A stretch of DNA of 64,000 nucleotides from Streptomyces parvus (GCF_032121415.1 NZ_CP135079.1:2294001-2358000); one strand, 5' to 3'. Shown: positions 8,281 to 18,333, numbered from the stretch's first letter. The notes: a model not told the origin generated them from the sequence alone. Numbers and translations: made by a program.

Positions 8281-8296
8281 GTTAACGCTCATTAAC
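8281..8296. promoter_or_regulatory. Operator 2 of the carboxylase-operon TetR
   Basis: GTTAACGCTCATTAAC, a second copy of the palindrome, preceded by an overlapping AACGCGTT at 8276-8283. It lies 51 nt upstream of the carboxyltransferase ATG, well placed to block the operon promoter. Confidence 0.65.
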
Positions 8297-8346
8297 AGCA
8301 CGTCAACGCTTTCACCACTGCGGTACGGGCAAGGGGGCTCGACACG

Positions 8347-9969
8347 ATGCAGCAGGCACCGGTCCTGGCGAGCGCGGCCGATCCCGCCTCGGAGGCCTGG
8401 CGGGCCAACGAGGCGGCGCATCGCGCGCTCTCCGACGACCTGGCGGGACGTCTCGCCACGGCACGGCTGGGCGGGGGTGAGAAGGCACGGGCCCGCCACG
8501 AGGCACGCGGCAAGCTGCTCCCCCGGGACCGGGTGGACACCCTTCTCGACCCGGGCTCGCCGTTCCTGGAGCTGGCCCCCCTGGCGGCCAACGGGATGTA
8601 CGGGGACCAGGCCCCGGCGGCGGGCGTCATCGCCGGCATCGGGCGGGTCTCCGGCCGGGAGTGCGTGATCGTCGCCAACGACGCGACCGTCAAGGGCGGC
8701 ACGTACTACCCGATGACCGTGAAGAAGCACCTGCGCGCCCAGGAAGTGGCTCTGGAGAACCGTCTCCCCTGCCTCTATCTGGTCGACTCGGGCGGTGCGT
8801 TCCTGCCGATGCAGGACGAGGTCTTCCCCGACCGGGACCACTTCGGGCGGATCTTCTACAACCAGGCACGGATGTCGGGGGCGGGCATCCCGCAGATCGC
8901 GGCGGTGCTGGGCTCCTGCACGGCGGGCGGGGCGTACGTCCCGGCGATGAGCGACGAGGCCGTCATCGTCCGCAACCAGGGCACGATCTTCCTCGGCGGT
9001 CCGCCCCTGGTGAAGGCCGCGACCGGCGAGGTCGTGACGGCGGAGGAGCTGGGCGGCGGCGAGGTCCACTCCCGTACGTCGGGGGTCACCGACCATCTCG
9101 CGGAGGACGACGCGCACGCGCTGCGGATCGTGCGCAACATCGTCGCGACCCTCCCGGACCGGGCCCCGCTCCCCTGGTCGGTCGAGCCGGCCGAGGAGCC
9201 GAAGGTGGACCCGGCCGGGCTGTACGGGGCGGTCCCGGTGGACTCCCGCACCCCCTACGACGTGCGCGAAGTGATCGCGCGCGTGGTGGACGGCTCCCGC
9301 TTCCAGGAGTTCAAGGCGGAGTACGGGCAGACGCTGATCACCGGTTTCGCCCGGATCCACGGCCACCCGGTCGGGATCGTCGCGAACAACGGCATCCTGT
9401 TCTCCGAGTCGGCCCAGAAGGGTGCGCACTTCATCGAGCTGTGCGACCAGCGCGGCATCCCGCTCGTCTTCCTCCAGAACATCTCCGGCTTCATGGTCGG
9501 CCGGGACTACGAGGCGGGCGGTATCGCCAAGCACGGCGCGAAGATGGTCACGGCGGTGGCCTGCACCCGGGTGCCGAAGCTGACGGTCGTCGTCGGCGGT
9601 TCGTACGGCGCGGGCAACTACTCCATGTGCGGCCGGGCCTACAGCCCCCGCTTCCTGTGGATGTGGCCGAACGCCAAGATCTCGGTGATGGGCGGCGAGC
9701 AGGCGGCCTCCGTCCTGGCCACCGTCAAGCGCGACCAGTTGGGCGACGACTGGAGCGCCGAGGACGAAGAAGCGTTCAAGGCCCCGATCCGCGCCCAGTA
9801 CGAGACCCAGGGCAACGCGTACTACGCCAGTGCCCGGCTCTGGGACGACGGCGTGATCGACCCCGTGGACACCCGGCAGGTGCTGGGCCTCGCGCTCACG
9901 GCCTGCGCCAATGCCCCGCTGCCCCAGAAGGACCCGGCCGGGCCCGGCTTCGGCGTCTTCCGGATGTGA
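8347..9969 (+). CDS. accD1: Acyl-CoA carboxylase beta subunit (methylcrotonyl-CoA type)
   Basis: 540-residue biotin-dependent carboxyltransferase. It moves CO2 from carboxybiotin to an acyl-CoA, most likely 3-methylcrotonyl-CoA. Both crotonase-like halves are present: an N-terminal acyl-CoA site ([17 protein letters not shown], then [16 protein letters not shown]) and a C-terminal half with [20 protein letters not shown] and [23 protein letters not shown] at 8331-8337 precedes ATG 8347. The stop is 7 nt before the biotin-carboxylase subunit, followed by HMG-CoA lyase and a dehydrogenase: the leucine/isovalerate degradation set. Propionyl- or acetyl-CoA could be alternative substrates, but the HMG-CoA lyase neighbour favours methylcrotonyl-CoA. 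Confidence 0.92.
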   Translation: MQQAPVLASAADPASEAWRANEAAHRALSDDLAGRLATARLGGGEKARARHEARGKLLPRDRVDTLLDPGSPFLELAPLAANGMYGDQAPAAGVIAGIGRVSGRECVIVANDATVKGGTYYPMTVKKHLRAQEVALENRLPCLYLVDSGGAFLPMQDEVFPDRDHFGRIFYNQARMSGAGIPQIAAVLGSCTAGGAYVPAMSDEAVIVRNQGTIFLGGPPLVKAATGEVVTAEELGGGEVHSRTSGVTDHLAEDDAHALRIVRNIVATLPDRAPLPWSVEPAEEPKVDPAGLYGAVPVDSRTPYDVREVIARVVDGSRFQEFKAEYGQTLITGFARIHGHPVGIVANNGILFSESAQKGAHFIELCDQRGIPLVFLQNISGFMVGRDYEAGGIAKHGAKMVTAVACTRVPKLTVVVGGSYGAGNYSMCGRAYSPRFLWMWPNAKISVMGGEQAASVLATVKRDQLGDDWSAEDEEAFKAPIRAQYETQGNAYYASARLWDDGVIDPVDTRQVLGLALTACANAPLPQKDPAGPGFGVFRM

Positions 9970-9976
9970 GGAACAG

Positions 9977-11932
9977 ATGACGACGATGTTCGACACCGTT
10001 CTGGTCGCCAACCGCGGCGAGATCGCGGTCCGGGTGATCCGGACCCTGCGGGAGCAGGGCGTGCGCTCGGTCGCGGTCTTCAGCGACGCGGACGCGGACG
10101 CCCGGCATGTCCGGGAGGCGGACACGGCGGTACGGATCGGCCCGCCGCCCGCCGCCGAGAGCTACTTGAACGTGCCGGCGCTCCTGGAGGCGGCCCGCCG
10201 CACGGGCGCGCAGGCGGTCCACCCGGGGTACGGCTTCCTGGCGGAGAACGCGGAGTTCGCGCAGGCGTGCGCGGACGCCGGGCTGGTCTTCATCGGCCCG
10301 CCCGCCTCCGCGATCGCGCTCATGGGCGACAAGATCCGGGCCAAGGAGACGGTCGCGGCCTACGGGGTCCCGGTCGTGCCCGGCTCCTCCGGCAGCGGCC
10401 TGACCGACGCCCAACTGGAGGAGGCCGCTCGGGAGATCGGCACCCCGGTCCTGCTGAAGCCCTCGGCGGGCGGCGGCGGGAAGGGCATGCGCCTGGTCCG
10501 CGACGCGGCGGCGCTGGGCGAGGAGGTCGCGGCGGCGCGACGGGAGGCCCGTGCCTCCTTCGGCGACGACACCCTGCTCGTCGAGCGGTGGATCGACCGC
10601 CCCCGCCACATCGAGATCCAGGTCCTGGCGGACGCCCACGGCAACGTGATCCACCTGGGCGAGCGCGAGTGCTCGCTCCAGCGCCGCCACCAGAAGATCA
10701 TCGAGGAGGCGCCGTCCGTCCTGCTGGATGAGGAGACCCGGGCGGCGATGGGCGAGGCGGCCGTCCAGGCGGCGCGCAGTTGCGGCTACGTCGGGGCGGG
10801 GACGGTGGAGTTCATCGTCCCGGGCAACGACCCCTCCTCGTACTACTTCATGGAGATGAACACCCGCCTCCAGGTCGAGCACCCGGTGACCGAGCTGGTC
10901 ACCGGCCTGGACCTGGTGGAGTGGCAGCTGCGGGTGGCTTCGGGCGAGCAACTCCCTTACGCACAGAAGGACATCACGCTCACCGGCTGGGCGATCGAGG
11001 CGAGGGTCTGCGCCGAGGACCCCTCCCGCGGCTTCCTGCCCTCCGGCGGTACGGTGCTGGCGCTGCGCGAACCGCAGGGCGGCGGGGTGCGGACGGACTC
11101 GGGGCTCGGCGAGGGCGTGCCGGTGGGCAGCCTGTACGACCCGATGCTGTCGAAGGTCATCGCGTACGGCCCCGACCGCGCGACGGCGGTCCGCAAGCTG
11201 CGGGCGGCCCTCGCGGACACGGTGATCCTGGGTGTTTTGACCAACGCGGGTTTCCTGCGGCGTCTGTTGGCGCACCCGGACGTGGTCGCGGGGAACCTGG
11301 ACACGGGTCTGGTGGAGCGCGAGGCGGAGGGCCTGGTGCCGGACGGCGTACCGGACGAGGTGTACGCGGCGGGCGCGGCGGTCCGCCGTGACGCCCTGGA
11401 GCCGCGGCCGGACGCGGGCGGTTGGACGGACCCGTTCTCGGTGCCGAACGGGTGGCGGACGGGGGGTGTGCGGGCACCGCTGGCGTTCCCGCTGCGGGTG
11501 CCTGGCACGGACCCGGTGACGTACGAGGCTCCGGCGGGAGCCGTGGTCGGGCCCGACCGGGTGACGGTCGAACAGGACGGCACGGTCGTTCACTTCCACC
11601 GCTCGGGCGACTGGCTCGGCCGGGACGGCGACGCCTGGCACGTCCAGGACCACGACCCGGTGGAGACGTCCCTGAGCGGGGCGGGCCGGAGCGGGGCGGA
11701 CACGCTGGCGGCCCCGATGCCGGGCACGGTCACGGTGGTCAAGGTGGCCGTCGGGGACGAGGTCGAGGCGGGTCAGAGCCTGCTCGTGGTGGAGGCGATG
11801 AAGATGGAGCACGTGATCTCCGCCCCGCACGCGGGGACGGTGGCGGAGCTGGACGTCTCGGCGGGCGCGACGGTGGCGATGGACCAGGTCCTCGCGGTCG
11901 TGGTCCCGGCCGCCGACGGGGAGGACGCATGA
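9977..11932 (+). CDS. Acyl-CoA carboxylase alpha subunit with biotin carrier domain
   Basis: 651 residues combining biotin carboxylase and carrier. The N-terminus [19 protein letters not shown] opens the carboxylase domain. The ATP-grasp loop GGGGKGMR, the motif [14 protein letters not shown], the active site [13 protein letters not shown] and [15 protein letters not shown] follow. The BCCP domain at the C-terminus has EAMKMEH with biotinyl Lys about residue 609. It carboxylates biotin using ATP and bicarbonate, then hands it to the upstream beta subunit. The ATG at 9977 is chosen because it opens the conserved N-terminus; the frame extends upstream only inside the previous gene. It overlaps the lyase gene by 4 nt (ATGA). 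Confidence 0.93.
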   Translation: MTTMFDTVLVANRGEIAVRVIRTLREQGVRSVAVFSDADADARHVREADTAVRIGPPPAAESYLNVPALLEAARRTGAQAVHPGYGFLAENAEFAQACADAGLVFIGPPASAIALMGDKIRAKETVAAYGVPVVPGSSGSGLTDAQLEEAAREIGTPVLLKPSAGGGGKGMRLVRDAAALGEEVAAARREARASFGDDTLLVERWIDRPRHIEIQVLADAHGNVIHLGERECSLQRRHQKIIEEAPSVLLDEETRAAMGEAAVQAARSCGYVGAGTVEFIVPGNDPSSYYFMEMNTRLQVEHPVTELVTGLDLVEWQLRVASGEQLPYAQKDITLTGWAIEARVCAEDPSRGFLPSGGTVLALREPQGGGVRTDSGLGEGVPVGSLYDPMLSKVIAYGPDRATAVRKLRAALADTVILGVLTNAGFLRRLLAHPDVVAGNLDTGLVEREAEGLVPDGVPDEVYAAGAAVRRDALEPRPDAGGWTDPFSVPNGWRTGGVRAPLAFPLRVPGTDPVTYEAPAGAVVGPDRVTVEQDGTVVHFHRSGDWLGRDGDAWHVQDHDPVETSLSGAGRSGADTLAAPMPGTVTVVKVAVGDEVEAGQSLLVVEAMKMEHVISAPHAGTVAELDVSAGATVAMDQVLAVVVPAADGEDA

Positions 11933-12903
11933 GCGCGCAAGGGCTCCCCATGAAGGTCCCGGCCCCCGGCCTCCCGGCCCGGGTCCGCATCCATGAGGTG
12001 GGAGCGCGTGACGGCCTGCAGAACGAGAAGCAGGCCGTCCCGACCGAGGTGAAGGCGGAGTTCATCCACCGGCTGGCGAGGGCCGGCCTCACCACCATCG
12101 AGGCGACGAGCTTCGTACACCCGGAGTGGGTGCCCCAACTGGCAGATGCCGAAGCGCTGTTCCCGCTTCTCGGCGACATCGCGGACGTGGGCGACGTGTC
12201 CCTTCCGGTCCTCGTGCCGAACGAACGCGGGCTGGACCGGGCGCGGGCGCTCGGGGTGCGGTCGATCGCGGTGTTCGGCTCGGCGACGGAGACGTTCGCG
12301 GCCCGCAACCTGAACCGTACGGTCGACGAGTCGCTGGCGATGTTCGAGCGGGTGGTGGCCCGCGCGAAGGCGGACAGGCTCCGGGTGCGCGGGTATCTGT
12401 CGATGTGCTTCGGCGACCCGTGGGAGGGCGCGGTCCCGGTCGCCCAGGTGGTGAGGGTGGCCAAGGCCCTGATGGACCTGGGCTGCGACGAGCTGTCGCT
12501 GGGCGACACGATCGGGGTGGCGACGCCGGGCCACGTGACAGCGCTGTTGACAGCACTGAACGAGGCGGGCGTCGCGACGCCCGCCATCGGCGTGCACTTC
12601 CACGACACGTACGGCCAGGCGCTGTCGAACACCCTGGCGGCGCTCCAGCACGGGGTGAGCACGGTCGACGCCTCGGCGGGCGGCCTGGGCGGCTGCCCGT
12701 ACGCGAAGAGCGCCACGGGGAACCTCGCCACCGAGGACCTGGTCTGGATGCTCGACGGCCTGGGCATCGAGACGGGCGTCGACCTGGCCGAACTGACCGC
12801 CACCAGCGTCTGGCTGGCCGGACACCTGGGCCGGCCGAGCCCGTCCCGCGCGGTCCGAGCCCTGACCCCTCCCCCTTCTTCCTCTCCCACAAGGAGTGTG
12901 TGA
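11929..12903 (+). CDS. mvaB: Hydroxymethylglutaryl-CoA lyase
   Basis: 324 residues. It cleaves HMG-CoA to acetoacetate and acetyl-CoA, the last step of leucine breakdown. Motifs are [11 protein letters not shown] near residue 24 (metal and substrate binding), [29 protein letters not shown] (metal His pair), and the signature loop [14 protein letters not shown] with catalytic Cys. ATG 11929 overlaps the preceding TGA, so it is translationally coupled. The tail after residue 305 (Pro/Ser-rich) is not conserved. Position in the operon and the preceding carboxylase make the pathway assignment strong. Confidence 0.94.
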   Translation: MSAQGLPMKVPAPGLPARVRIHEVGARDGLQNEKQAVPTEVKAEFIHRLARAGLTTIEATSFVHPEWVPQLADAEALFPLLGDIADVGDVSLPVLVPNERGLDRARALGVRSIAVFGSATETFAARNLNRTVDESLAMFERVVARAKADRLRVRGYLSMCFGDPWEGAVPVAQVVRVAKALMDLGCDELSLGDTIGVATPGHVTALLTALNEAGVATPAIGVHFHDTYGQALSNTLAALQHGVSTVDASAGGLGGCPYAKSATGNLATEDLVWMLDGLGIETGVDLAELTATSVWLAGHLGRPSPSRAVRALTPPPSSSPTRSV

Positions 12904-12907
12904 CCCC

Positions 12908-14074
12908 ATGTCCCTGGACCACCGGCTGACCGCCGAGCACGAGGAACTGCGCCGCACGGTCGAGGAGTTCGCGCACGATGTGATCGCGCCGAAGATCGGC
13001 GACTTGTACGAGCGCCATGAATTCCCGTACGAGATCGTGCGCGAGATGGGCCGCATGGGCCTGTTCGGGCTGCCGTTCCCGGAGGAGTACGGCGGTATGG
13101 GCGGCGACTACCTGGCGCTCGGGATCGCCCTGGAGGAGCTGGCGCGGGTCGACTCCTCGGTGGCGATCACCCTGGAGGCCGGGGTCTCCCTGGGCGCGAT
13201 GCCGCTCCACCTGTTCGGCACGGAGGAGCAGAAGCGCCAGTGGCTGCCGAAGCTGTGCGCGGGCGAGGCGCTGGGCGCGTTCGGCCTGACCGAGCCGGAC
13301 GGCGGCTCGGACGCGGGCGGCACGCGGACGACGGCGGTGCTGGACGAGGCGACCAACGAGTGGGTGATCAACGGTTCGAAGTGCTTCATCACCAATTCGG
13401 GTACGGACATCACGGAATTGGTGACGGTCACCGCGGTGACCGGCCGGAAGGAGGACGGCCGTCCTCTGATCTCCGCGATCATCGTCCCGTCGGGCACCCC
13501 CGGTTTCACGGTCGCGGCCCCGTATTCCAAGGTCGGCTGGAACGCCTCGGACACCCGCGAGCTGTCCTTCTCGGACGTCCGCGTCCCGGCGGCGAACCTC
13601 CTGGGCGAGCAGGGCCGGGGCTACGCCCAGTTCCTCCGCATCCTGGACGAGGGCCGGATCGCGATCTCGGCCCTGGCCACGGGCCTGGCCCAGGGCTGTG
13701 TCGACGAGTCGGTGAAGTACGCCGCCGAGCGCCACGCGTTCGGCAGGCCGATCGGCGCGAACCAGGCCATACAGTTCAAGATCGCGGACATGGAGATGCG
13801 CGCCCACATGGCCCGCATCGGCTGGCGGGACGCGGCCTCGCGCCTGGTGGCGGGCGAACCGTTCAAGAAGGAGGCGGCGATCGCGAAGCTGTACTCCTCG
13901 ACGGTCGCGGTGGACAACGCCCGCGACGCCACGCAGATCCACGGCGGCTACGGCTTCATGAACGAGTACCCGGTGGCCCGGATGTGGCGCGACTCGAAGA
14001 TCCTGGAGATCGGCGAGGGCACGTCGGAGGTCCAGCGGATGCTGATCGCCCGGGAGCTGGGACTGCCGGGCTGA
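12908..14074 (+). CDS. acdH: Acyl-CoA dehydrogenase (probable isovaleryl/branched-chain)
   Basis: 388 residues, last gene of the carboxylase operon. It has the family motifs GLTEPDGGSDAGGT, SKCFITNSGTD, FGRPIGANQAIQFKIADM, IHGGYGFMNEYPVARM and a C-terminal IGEGTSEVQRM in which the Glu of GEGT occupies the usual catalytic-base position. AAGGAG at 12891-12896 precedes ATG 12908; a GTG at 12896 is in frame but lies inside the ribosome site. By operon context it should make 3-methylcrotonyl-CoA from isovaleryl-CoA. S. coelicolor AcdH at the equivalent locus has broader branched-chain activity (recalled), so specificity is uncertain. Confidence 0.92.
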   Translation: MSLDHRLTAEHEELRRTVEEFAHDVIAPKIGDLYERHEFPYEIVREMGRMGLFGLPFPEEYGGMGGDYLALGIALEELARVDSSVAITLEAGVSLGAMPLHLFGTEEQKRQWLPKLCAGEALGAFGLTEPDGGSDAGGTRTTAVLDEATNEWVINGSKCFITNSGTDITELVTVTAVTGRKEDGRPLISAIIVPSGTPGFTVAAPYSKVGWNASDTRELSFSDVRVPAANLLGEQGRGYAQFLRILDEGRIAISALATGLAQGCVDESVKYAAERHAFGRPIGANQAIQFKIADMEMRAHMARIGWRDAASRLVAGEPFKKEAAIAKLYSSTVAVDNARDATQIHGGYGFMNEYPVARMWRDSKILEIGEGTSEVQRMLIARELGLPG

Positions 14075-14100
14075 CCTGCCGCCTGCCGCACTGCGTGCTG

Positions 14101-14142
14101 CCGCCCCGTCCGCCGTGGAGCACTCCGCGGCGGACGGGGCGG
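14101..14142. terminator. Strong bidirectional terminator
   Basis: Perfect 15-bp stem, arms 14101-14115 and 14128-14142, 12-nt loop. It separates the leucine-degradation operon from the convergent lipoprotein gene. Confidence 0.85.
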
Positions 14143-14166
14143 ACGTGCGGGCGGGGCCCGTCGGCG

Positions 14167-14832
14167 TTACGGGCGGGACTCCGATGTGATCGTGAACGGT
14201 CCCTCGGCGGCGGCCACGCACGGGACGACGTCCGATACCGCGCCCGCCGCCACACCCGATTCGCAGAGCCGGCCGCCGTCCTCGCGCAGGTCGAGGTGGA
14301 AGCGGGTCTTCTTGCCGTCCTGCTTGAGGTGGTGGATGCGTTCGTCGGTGTAGCCGAGGCTGTTCAGGGTCTTCCGGACCTTGGCGGTGGTGGGGTCCGC
14401 GAGCATCTGCAGCGCCGCGATGACGCGCTGTTCGTGGTGGACGCTCACACACCGTTCGCGGTCGTCCAGCTCCGCTTCGGGCCCGGTGGGAGGAGCGGGT
14501 TCGACCGGGTCGGCAGGAGGTGTCTCCCCGGGGGCGACGCTCTCCGGCTCCTCCGTATCGGGCTTGCTCGCGCCGGCGGGTCTCCGCGAGTTCACTCCCG
14601 GCTCGGGGCACGCCTTCTCGAACCTGTCGAACAGCGCCTGGGCCGCTCCCTGTTCGGGGGGCGGCTGCTGGGACACCGCCGAGGAACCGGCGCTCCCGCT
14701 CTGCCGGCCGCCGTCACTCTGTTCAGTTCCGCAGCCGGTGAGGACCACAGCGGTGACGGCAGTGAGAGCGGCAGCCGCGAGAATGCGCCGGCCGGGGGTG
14801 AACACGCTGATGGGGCCTCGGATGTGTGTCAT
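14167..14832 (-). CDS. Putative lipoprotein
   Basis: 221 residues. A lipoprotein signal is visible: GRRILAAAALTAVTAVV, then lipobox VLTGC with the lipidated Cys at residue 34. A Ser/Gln/Pro-rich linker and an acidic Pro-rich stretch follow. A small globular C-terminal part begins near residue 130 (CVSVHHEQRVIAALQML) and contains three Cys that could form disulfides. It is exported and anchored to the outer face of the membrane. No function recognised. The ATG at 14832 is chosen because it gives a normal signal length; the frame stays open to 14976. Confidence 0.8.
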   Translation of the reverse strand: MTHIRGPISVFTPGRRILAAAALTAVTAVVLTGCGTEQSDGGRQSGSAGSSAVSQQPPPEQGAAQALFDRFEKACPEPGVNSRRPAGASKPDTEEPESVAPGETPPADPVEPAPPTGPEAELDDRERCVSVHHEQRVIAALQMLADPTTAKVRKTLNSLGYTDERIHHLKQDGKKTRFHLDLREDGGRLCESGVAAGAVSDVVPCVAAAEGPFTITSESRP

Positions 14833-15022
14833 GCGCCGAGTCTCTGTCGGGCACGTGCGCCCGGCTTGAGTACGGATACTCATCGTCCCGGGCCATTCAC
14901 CGGCAGGGGGCGGGGTCGGAACCTGCCGGCCCCGCGGTCCTTCCGGACGGCCGCGACGGGAAGGCCCGGCCGGCACGGCGTTTCCGCCCGCACACGGGCC
15001 TCGCCCGCGAGGTCCGTACGTC

Positions 15023-15565
15023 TCAGCGCCAGGCGTGGCGGATCTTCAGCCGTCCGTATCCCAGCGCCCCCGAGAAGCGGATACGCGGCGCGTCGGGGCG
15101 GGACGGCTGCCGGGGCCGGTAGCGCAGGTCCTTCCACCCGGTCGCCAGGCCCTCGACCTCGACGATCGCGTCCCTCGGCACGATGATGCTCGCGTTGCCG
15201 GTGCCGAGACTCAGCTCGATGTCGATGACCGGATACGTGAGGACCGCCCGGGACAGGTCCAGGCGTACCCGCCCGAAGGCGGACTCGACCTTGAGAGTTC
15301 TGGGCACCTGCCACGCGCCGCGCCGCGTGATCCGCCCCCCGGCGGCGGCGATCGTCGCCGTCGTACCCGGGTCCTCCGCCGGGAGCGCGTCCAGGGCCAC
15401 CGCGAGCTCGCCATAGGTCGTGGCGGAGAGCACCCGGTCGAGGCGGCCGTCCATCTCCTCGTGCGTGATGCGCTGTTCGGCGTACGCCTCCCGCACGCGC
15501 AACACGGCGCTCTCACGGTCGTCTTCGCCGACGCGCGTCGAGGCGCTTCGCTGAGGTGGGGTCAC
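15023..15565 (-). CDS. DUF1707 domain protein
   Basis: 180 residues. The N-terminal DUF1707 (SHOCT-like) motif reads VGEDDRESAVLRVREAYAEQ, then RITHEEMDGRLDRVLSATTY. The C-terminal half is a beta-rich domain (VESAFGRVRLDLSRAV, IELSLGTGNASIIVPRDAIVEV) like the LiaF/DUF2154-type domains that often follow DUF1707. It has no transmembrane segment, so it is probably cytoplasmic or peripheral. Function unknown. Start is GTG at 15565. It lies in tandem with the HxlR gene, 53 nt downstream of its stop. Confidence 0.85.
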   Translation of the reverse strand: MTPPQRSASTRVGEDDRESAVLRVREAYAEQRITHEEMDGRLDRVLSATTYGELAVALDALPAEDPGTTATIAAAGGRITRRGAWQVPRTLKVESAFGRVRLDLSRAVLTYPVIDIELSLGTGNASIIVPRDAIVEVEGLATGWKDLRYRPRQPSRPDAPRIRFSGALGYGRLKIRHAWR

Positions 15566-15618
15566 CGGTTCACCTTAGCGCCGCGCCAACCGCCGTGGCA
15601 TGCAGCGCACTTGGGATC

Positions 15619-16062
15619 TCAGGAGGCCGACGCCCCCTCGCTCTGCCGGGCGTCGTAGTCGCTCCGTGCCTTCGCGATCTCCTGCTGGTGGCTCTCGGTC
15701 CAGTCGACGAGCGACCTGATCGTCGTGTGCAGGGTCGCGCCCAGCTCCGTCAGCTCGTACTCCACGCGGGGCGGGACGACGGGGTACACCGTGCGCCGCA
15801 CCAGACCGTCGCGTTCGAGCTGGCGCAGGGTCACCGTGAGCATCCGCTGGCTGATGCCCTCGATGAGCCGCCGCAGCTCGGAGAAGCGCAGCGTGCGGCG
15901 TTCCAGGTGGGCGATGGCGAGGAGCGACCACTTGTCCGCGACGCGGTCGAGGATCTGCCGCACCTCGCAGCCCTCGCGGACGTCCCACTGGCTGATGTCG
16001 TAGTCCGGAGCGGCGTCGGTATCGGCGCAGTGACTCGGTGACTTCGAAGTGCCTTCTTCCAT
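15619..16062 (-). CDS. HxlR-family transcriptional regulator
   Basis: 147 residues with the HxlR winged helix: CEVRQILDRVADKWSLLAI, LRFSELRRLIEGISQRMLT, LRQLERDGLVRRTVYP, and the VEYELTELG wing. The conserved N-terminal Cys of redox- or electrophile-sensing members is present (EGCEV). It is divergent from an MFS exporter, whose expression it probably controls. ATG 16062 fits family length; the frame is open further upstream without a better start. Confidence 0.9.
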   Translation of the reverse strand: MEEGTSKSPSHCADTDAAPDYDISQWDVREGCEVRQILDRVADKWSLLAIAHLERRTLRFSELRRLIEGISQRMLTVTLRQLERDGLVRRTVYPVVPPRVEYELTELGATLHTTIRSLVDWTESHQQEIAKARSDYDARQSEGASAS

Positions 16063-16245
16063 ACCGCCCCACGGTGCCGCAAGCTTCGAGTGGTTACAAG
16101 AGGGAACCGACCACCGGTCCGGTAACTCGTTCTTTCCGCGCTGCTTGAGGCCTCCGCACGCGAACTCCTCACCACTGTTCCGCTGTTGTGGCGGCTCGCC
16201 ATGCCCGTTTCCGGCCCGCATCCATCCGCGCACAAGGAGATTCCC

Positions 16246-17745
16246 GTGTCCTCATCACCGTCCGCACCGGCATCGAGCAGCGGCCGCATGACCGGCCGTG
16301 CCTGGGGCGTGCTGCTCGTCCTGTGCGGCGCGATCTTCCTCGAAGGCATCGATGTGGCCATGCTGAACGTGGCCCTGCCCGCGATCCGCGAGGATCTCGG
16401 TCTGTCCACCGGCACCCTCCAGTGGGTGATGAGCGCGTACGTCCTGGGCTACGGCGGGTTCATGCTGCTGGGCGGACGGGCGGCCGATCTCTTCGGCCGT
16501 CGCCGGATGTTCGTCCTCTGGCTCGTGGTGTTCCTGCTCTTCTCCGGGCTCGGCGGTCTGGCCACCGAGGGCTGGATGCTGATCGTCGCCCGTTTCGTGA
16601 CGGGGATCGCCGCGGCGTTCATGACCCCGGCCGGTCTGTCGATCATCACCACCGGCTTTCCGGAGGGGCCGCAGCGCGACAAGGCCCTCCTCGTCTACGC
16701 GGGCACCGCCGCCGGGGGCTTCTCGATCGGTCTGGTCGTCGGCGGGGTGCTCTCCGCGATCGACTGGCGGTGGGTGTTCTTCGCCCCGGTCGTCCTCTCG
16801 CTGGGCATCCTGCTCGCCGCGCTGGCGCTCATCCCCGCCTCGCCCCGCCCGGACCGCACCGGGCAGGGCGTCGACCTGGCCGGAGCGGTCACCGTCACCG
16901 CGGGCATCCTGCTGCTCGTCCTCGGCGTCGAGCGGGCCGCGCACGCCCCGGCCGTCTGGACCGTCGGCACGGTCGGCGCGGCGCTGCTCCTGTTCCTGGC
17001 GTTCGTCGTCATCGAGCGCTCCTCGCCCTCGCCGCTGGTGCGCCCGGGCATCTTCCGCAGCGGGTCACTGGTCCGCGCCAATGTGTCGGGGCTGCTCTTC
17101 GCCGCGGGGTTCTTCGGCTTCCAGTTCATCGCCGTGCTCTACCTCCAGGAGCTGCGCGGCTGGTCGTCCCTGCAGACCAGTTTCGCCCTGATCGTCATGG
17201 GCGTGGACGCGGTGCTCTCGCCGCTCCTGGCCCCGAAGCTGGTGGCCCGGTTCGGCAACGCCCGGCTCATCTTCGGCGGGCTGCTCGCCGCGGCGCTCTC
17301 GTACGCCCTCTTCCTGCCGCTCGCCGCGGACTGGACGTACGCGGCGATGTTCCCGAGTCTGCTCCTGGTGGGGGTGGCCTTCTCCCTGGTCTACGGGCCG
17401 CTGACCATCGTGGCCACGGACGGCGTCGCCGAGGAGGAGCAGGGGGTGGCCGGCGGACTGCTCTACACGTCCTTCCAGTTCGGTGCCGCGCTGGGGCTGT
17501 CCGCCGTGACCGCCGTCAACATCAGCGCGACGGACGGGACATCACCCGCCGCCCTCCTCGACGGGTACCGAGCGGCCCTGGTCGTCCCGCTGGCCGCCGC
17601 CCTGGTCGCCGCCGCCGTCAGCGCGTTCGGCCTCCGGGCCCGGCGGACGCGGGCGGGCAGCGCCCCGGGCGGCGGCCACGGGGCCGGGTCGGACAGGAGC
17701 AGCGCACCGGGCGGGGTCGAGCAGCCCGCCGGGCCAGGGTCCTGA
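16246..17745 (+). CDS. MFS transporter, DHA2 (14-TM) drug exporter type
   Basis: A 499-residue inner-membrane proton antiporter. Fourteen hydrophobic segments can be counted. Motif A-like GGRAADLFGRRRMFVLW follows TM2 and LQWVMSAYVLGYG lies in TM2, typical of DHA2 exporters. The GTG start has AAGGAGA at 16234-16240. It is divergent from an HxlR regulator; GTTAC/GTAAC half-sites at 16093 and 16122 are weak operator candidates. Export of an antibiotic or toxic electrophile is the family role. Its position before the des operon raises siderophore export as an alternative, but the HxlR pairing argues for a stress or drug response. Confidence 0.9.
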   Translation: MSSSPSAPASSSGRMTGRAWGVLLVLCGAIFLEGIDVAMLNVALPAIREDLGLSTGTLQWVMSAYVLGYGGFMLLGGRAADLFGRRRMFVLWLVVFLLFSGLGGLATEGWMLIVARFVTGIAAAFMTPAGLSIITTGFPEGPQRDKALLVYAGTAAGGFSIGLVVGGVLSAIDWRWVFFAPVVLSLGILLAALALIPASPRPDRTGQGVDLAGAVTVTAGILLLVLGVERAAHAPAVWTVGTVGAALLLFLAFVVIERSSPSPLVRPGIFRSGSLVRANVSGLLFAAGFFGFQFIAVLYLQELRGWSSLQTSFALIVMGVDAVLSPLLAPKLVARFGNARLIFGGLLAAALSYALFLPLAADWTYAAMFPSLLLVGVAFSLVYGPLTIVATDGVAEEEQGVAGGLLYTSFQFGAALGLSAVTAVNISATDGTSPAALLDGYRAALVVPLAAALVAAAVSAFGLRARRTRAGSAPGGGHGAGSDRSSAPGGVEQPAGPGS

Positions 17746-17769
17746 CCGCGCGCACGGCAGAGTCCCGCC

Positions 17770-17982
17770 ATGGATCTCCGGCATCGGGCCGACAACCCCC
17801 GATCGCTCGGGGTCTCTCGGCGCCTCGGGTATGTGGACGGCGGCCTGGACACGGGTGTCGCGCACGGGGCCCCGGTCACGCTGCGGCGGCTGCGCCTGGA
17901 CCGGGCCCGGCGGGAGGCGCACCGGAGCGTGGAGGTGACCGTGGAGGGGCCCGACGCCTGCCGGGCGGAGTTCGGGGGGTGA
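17770..17982 (+). pseudogene. Remnant of a GNAT N-acetyltransferase (C-terminal part)
   Basis: 70 codons resembling only the last third of Streptomyces GNAT proteins: NPRSLGVSRRLGYVDGG (the helix and strand after the acetyl-CoA site), a VTLRRLRLDRARRE strand and the usual ending GPDACRAEFG. The acetyl-CoA loop (Q/RxxGxG/A) and the N-terminal half are missing. The ATG lies directly after the MFS gene, so the fragment looks like the residue of a deletion. Confidence 0.55.
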
Positions 17983-18333
17983 GTCGGCGGGGTGGCGCAC
18001 GACACCCCGTTCGAGCAGGGAGCGCGGGTTCGCCCCGGAGCGCATGACGTCCACCACGTACTGGACGCGCGGGCCGAGCGAGGACCCGGCGCGGACGGCG
18101 GAATCGGAGGCCGTATCCGCCGGAAACGGCTCGCCGGAGCGGCCCGCAGCAGAGCGGGTGCACCAAGTGGCGCGATGGGGGCGAAAGCAGACAACCGGCA
18201 CACTCGCCGGGGGCGAGGGAAGGGAGCGATTCTGAGTTAGGTTAGGCTCCCCTTACTTCGAGATCGCGCCCTCGTACCCTCTTCCTGCCCGGAGGGACGC
18301 GATGAAGTTCCCCTCACCCGGGAGGACCCCTTC
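17983..18333. other. 351-nt gap before desA
   Basis: No convincing gene. A minus-strand frame around 17980-18090 has some protein-like character (LGPRVQYVVDVMRSGANPRS) but no good start or family; it may be further debris. The functional element is the iron box at 18237-18255. Confidence 0.6.
18237..18255. promoter_or_regulatory. Iron box (DmdR/IdeR operator) of desABCD
   Basis: TTAGGTTAGGCTCCCCTTA matches the DmdR1 consensus TTAGGTTAGGCTCACCTAA at 17 of 19 positions. It sits 79 nt upstream of desA, so iron-loaded DmdR should repress the operon. Confidence 0.92.

Noticed and set aside
14880..15186. Frames on both strands around the lipoprotein and DUF1707 junction
   Set aside because: Shadows of real genes with Arg/Pro-rich composition.
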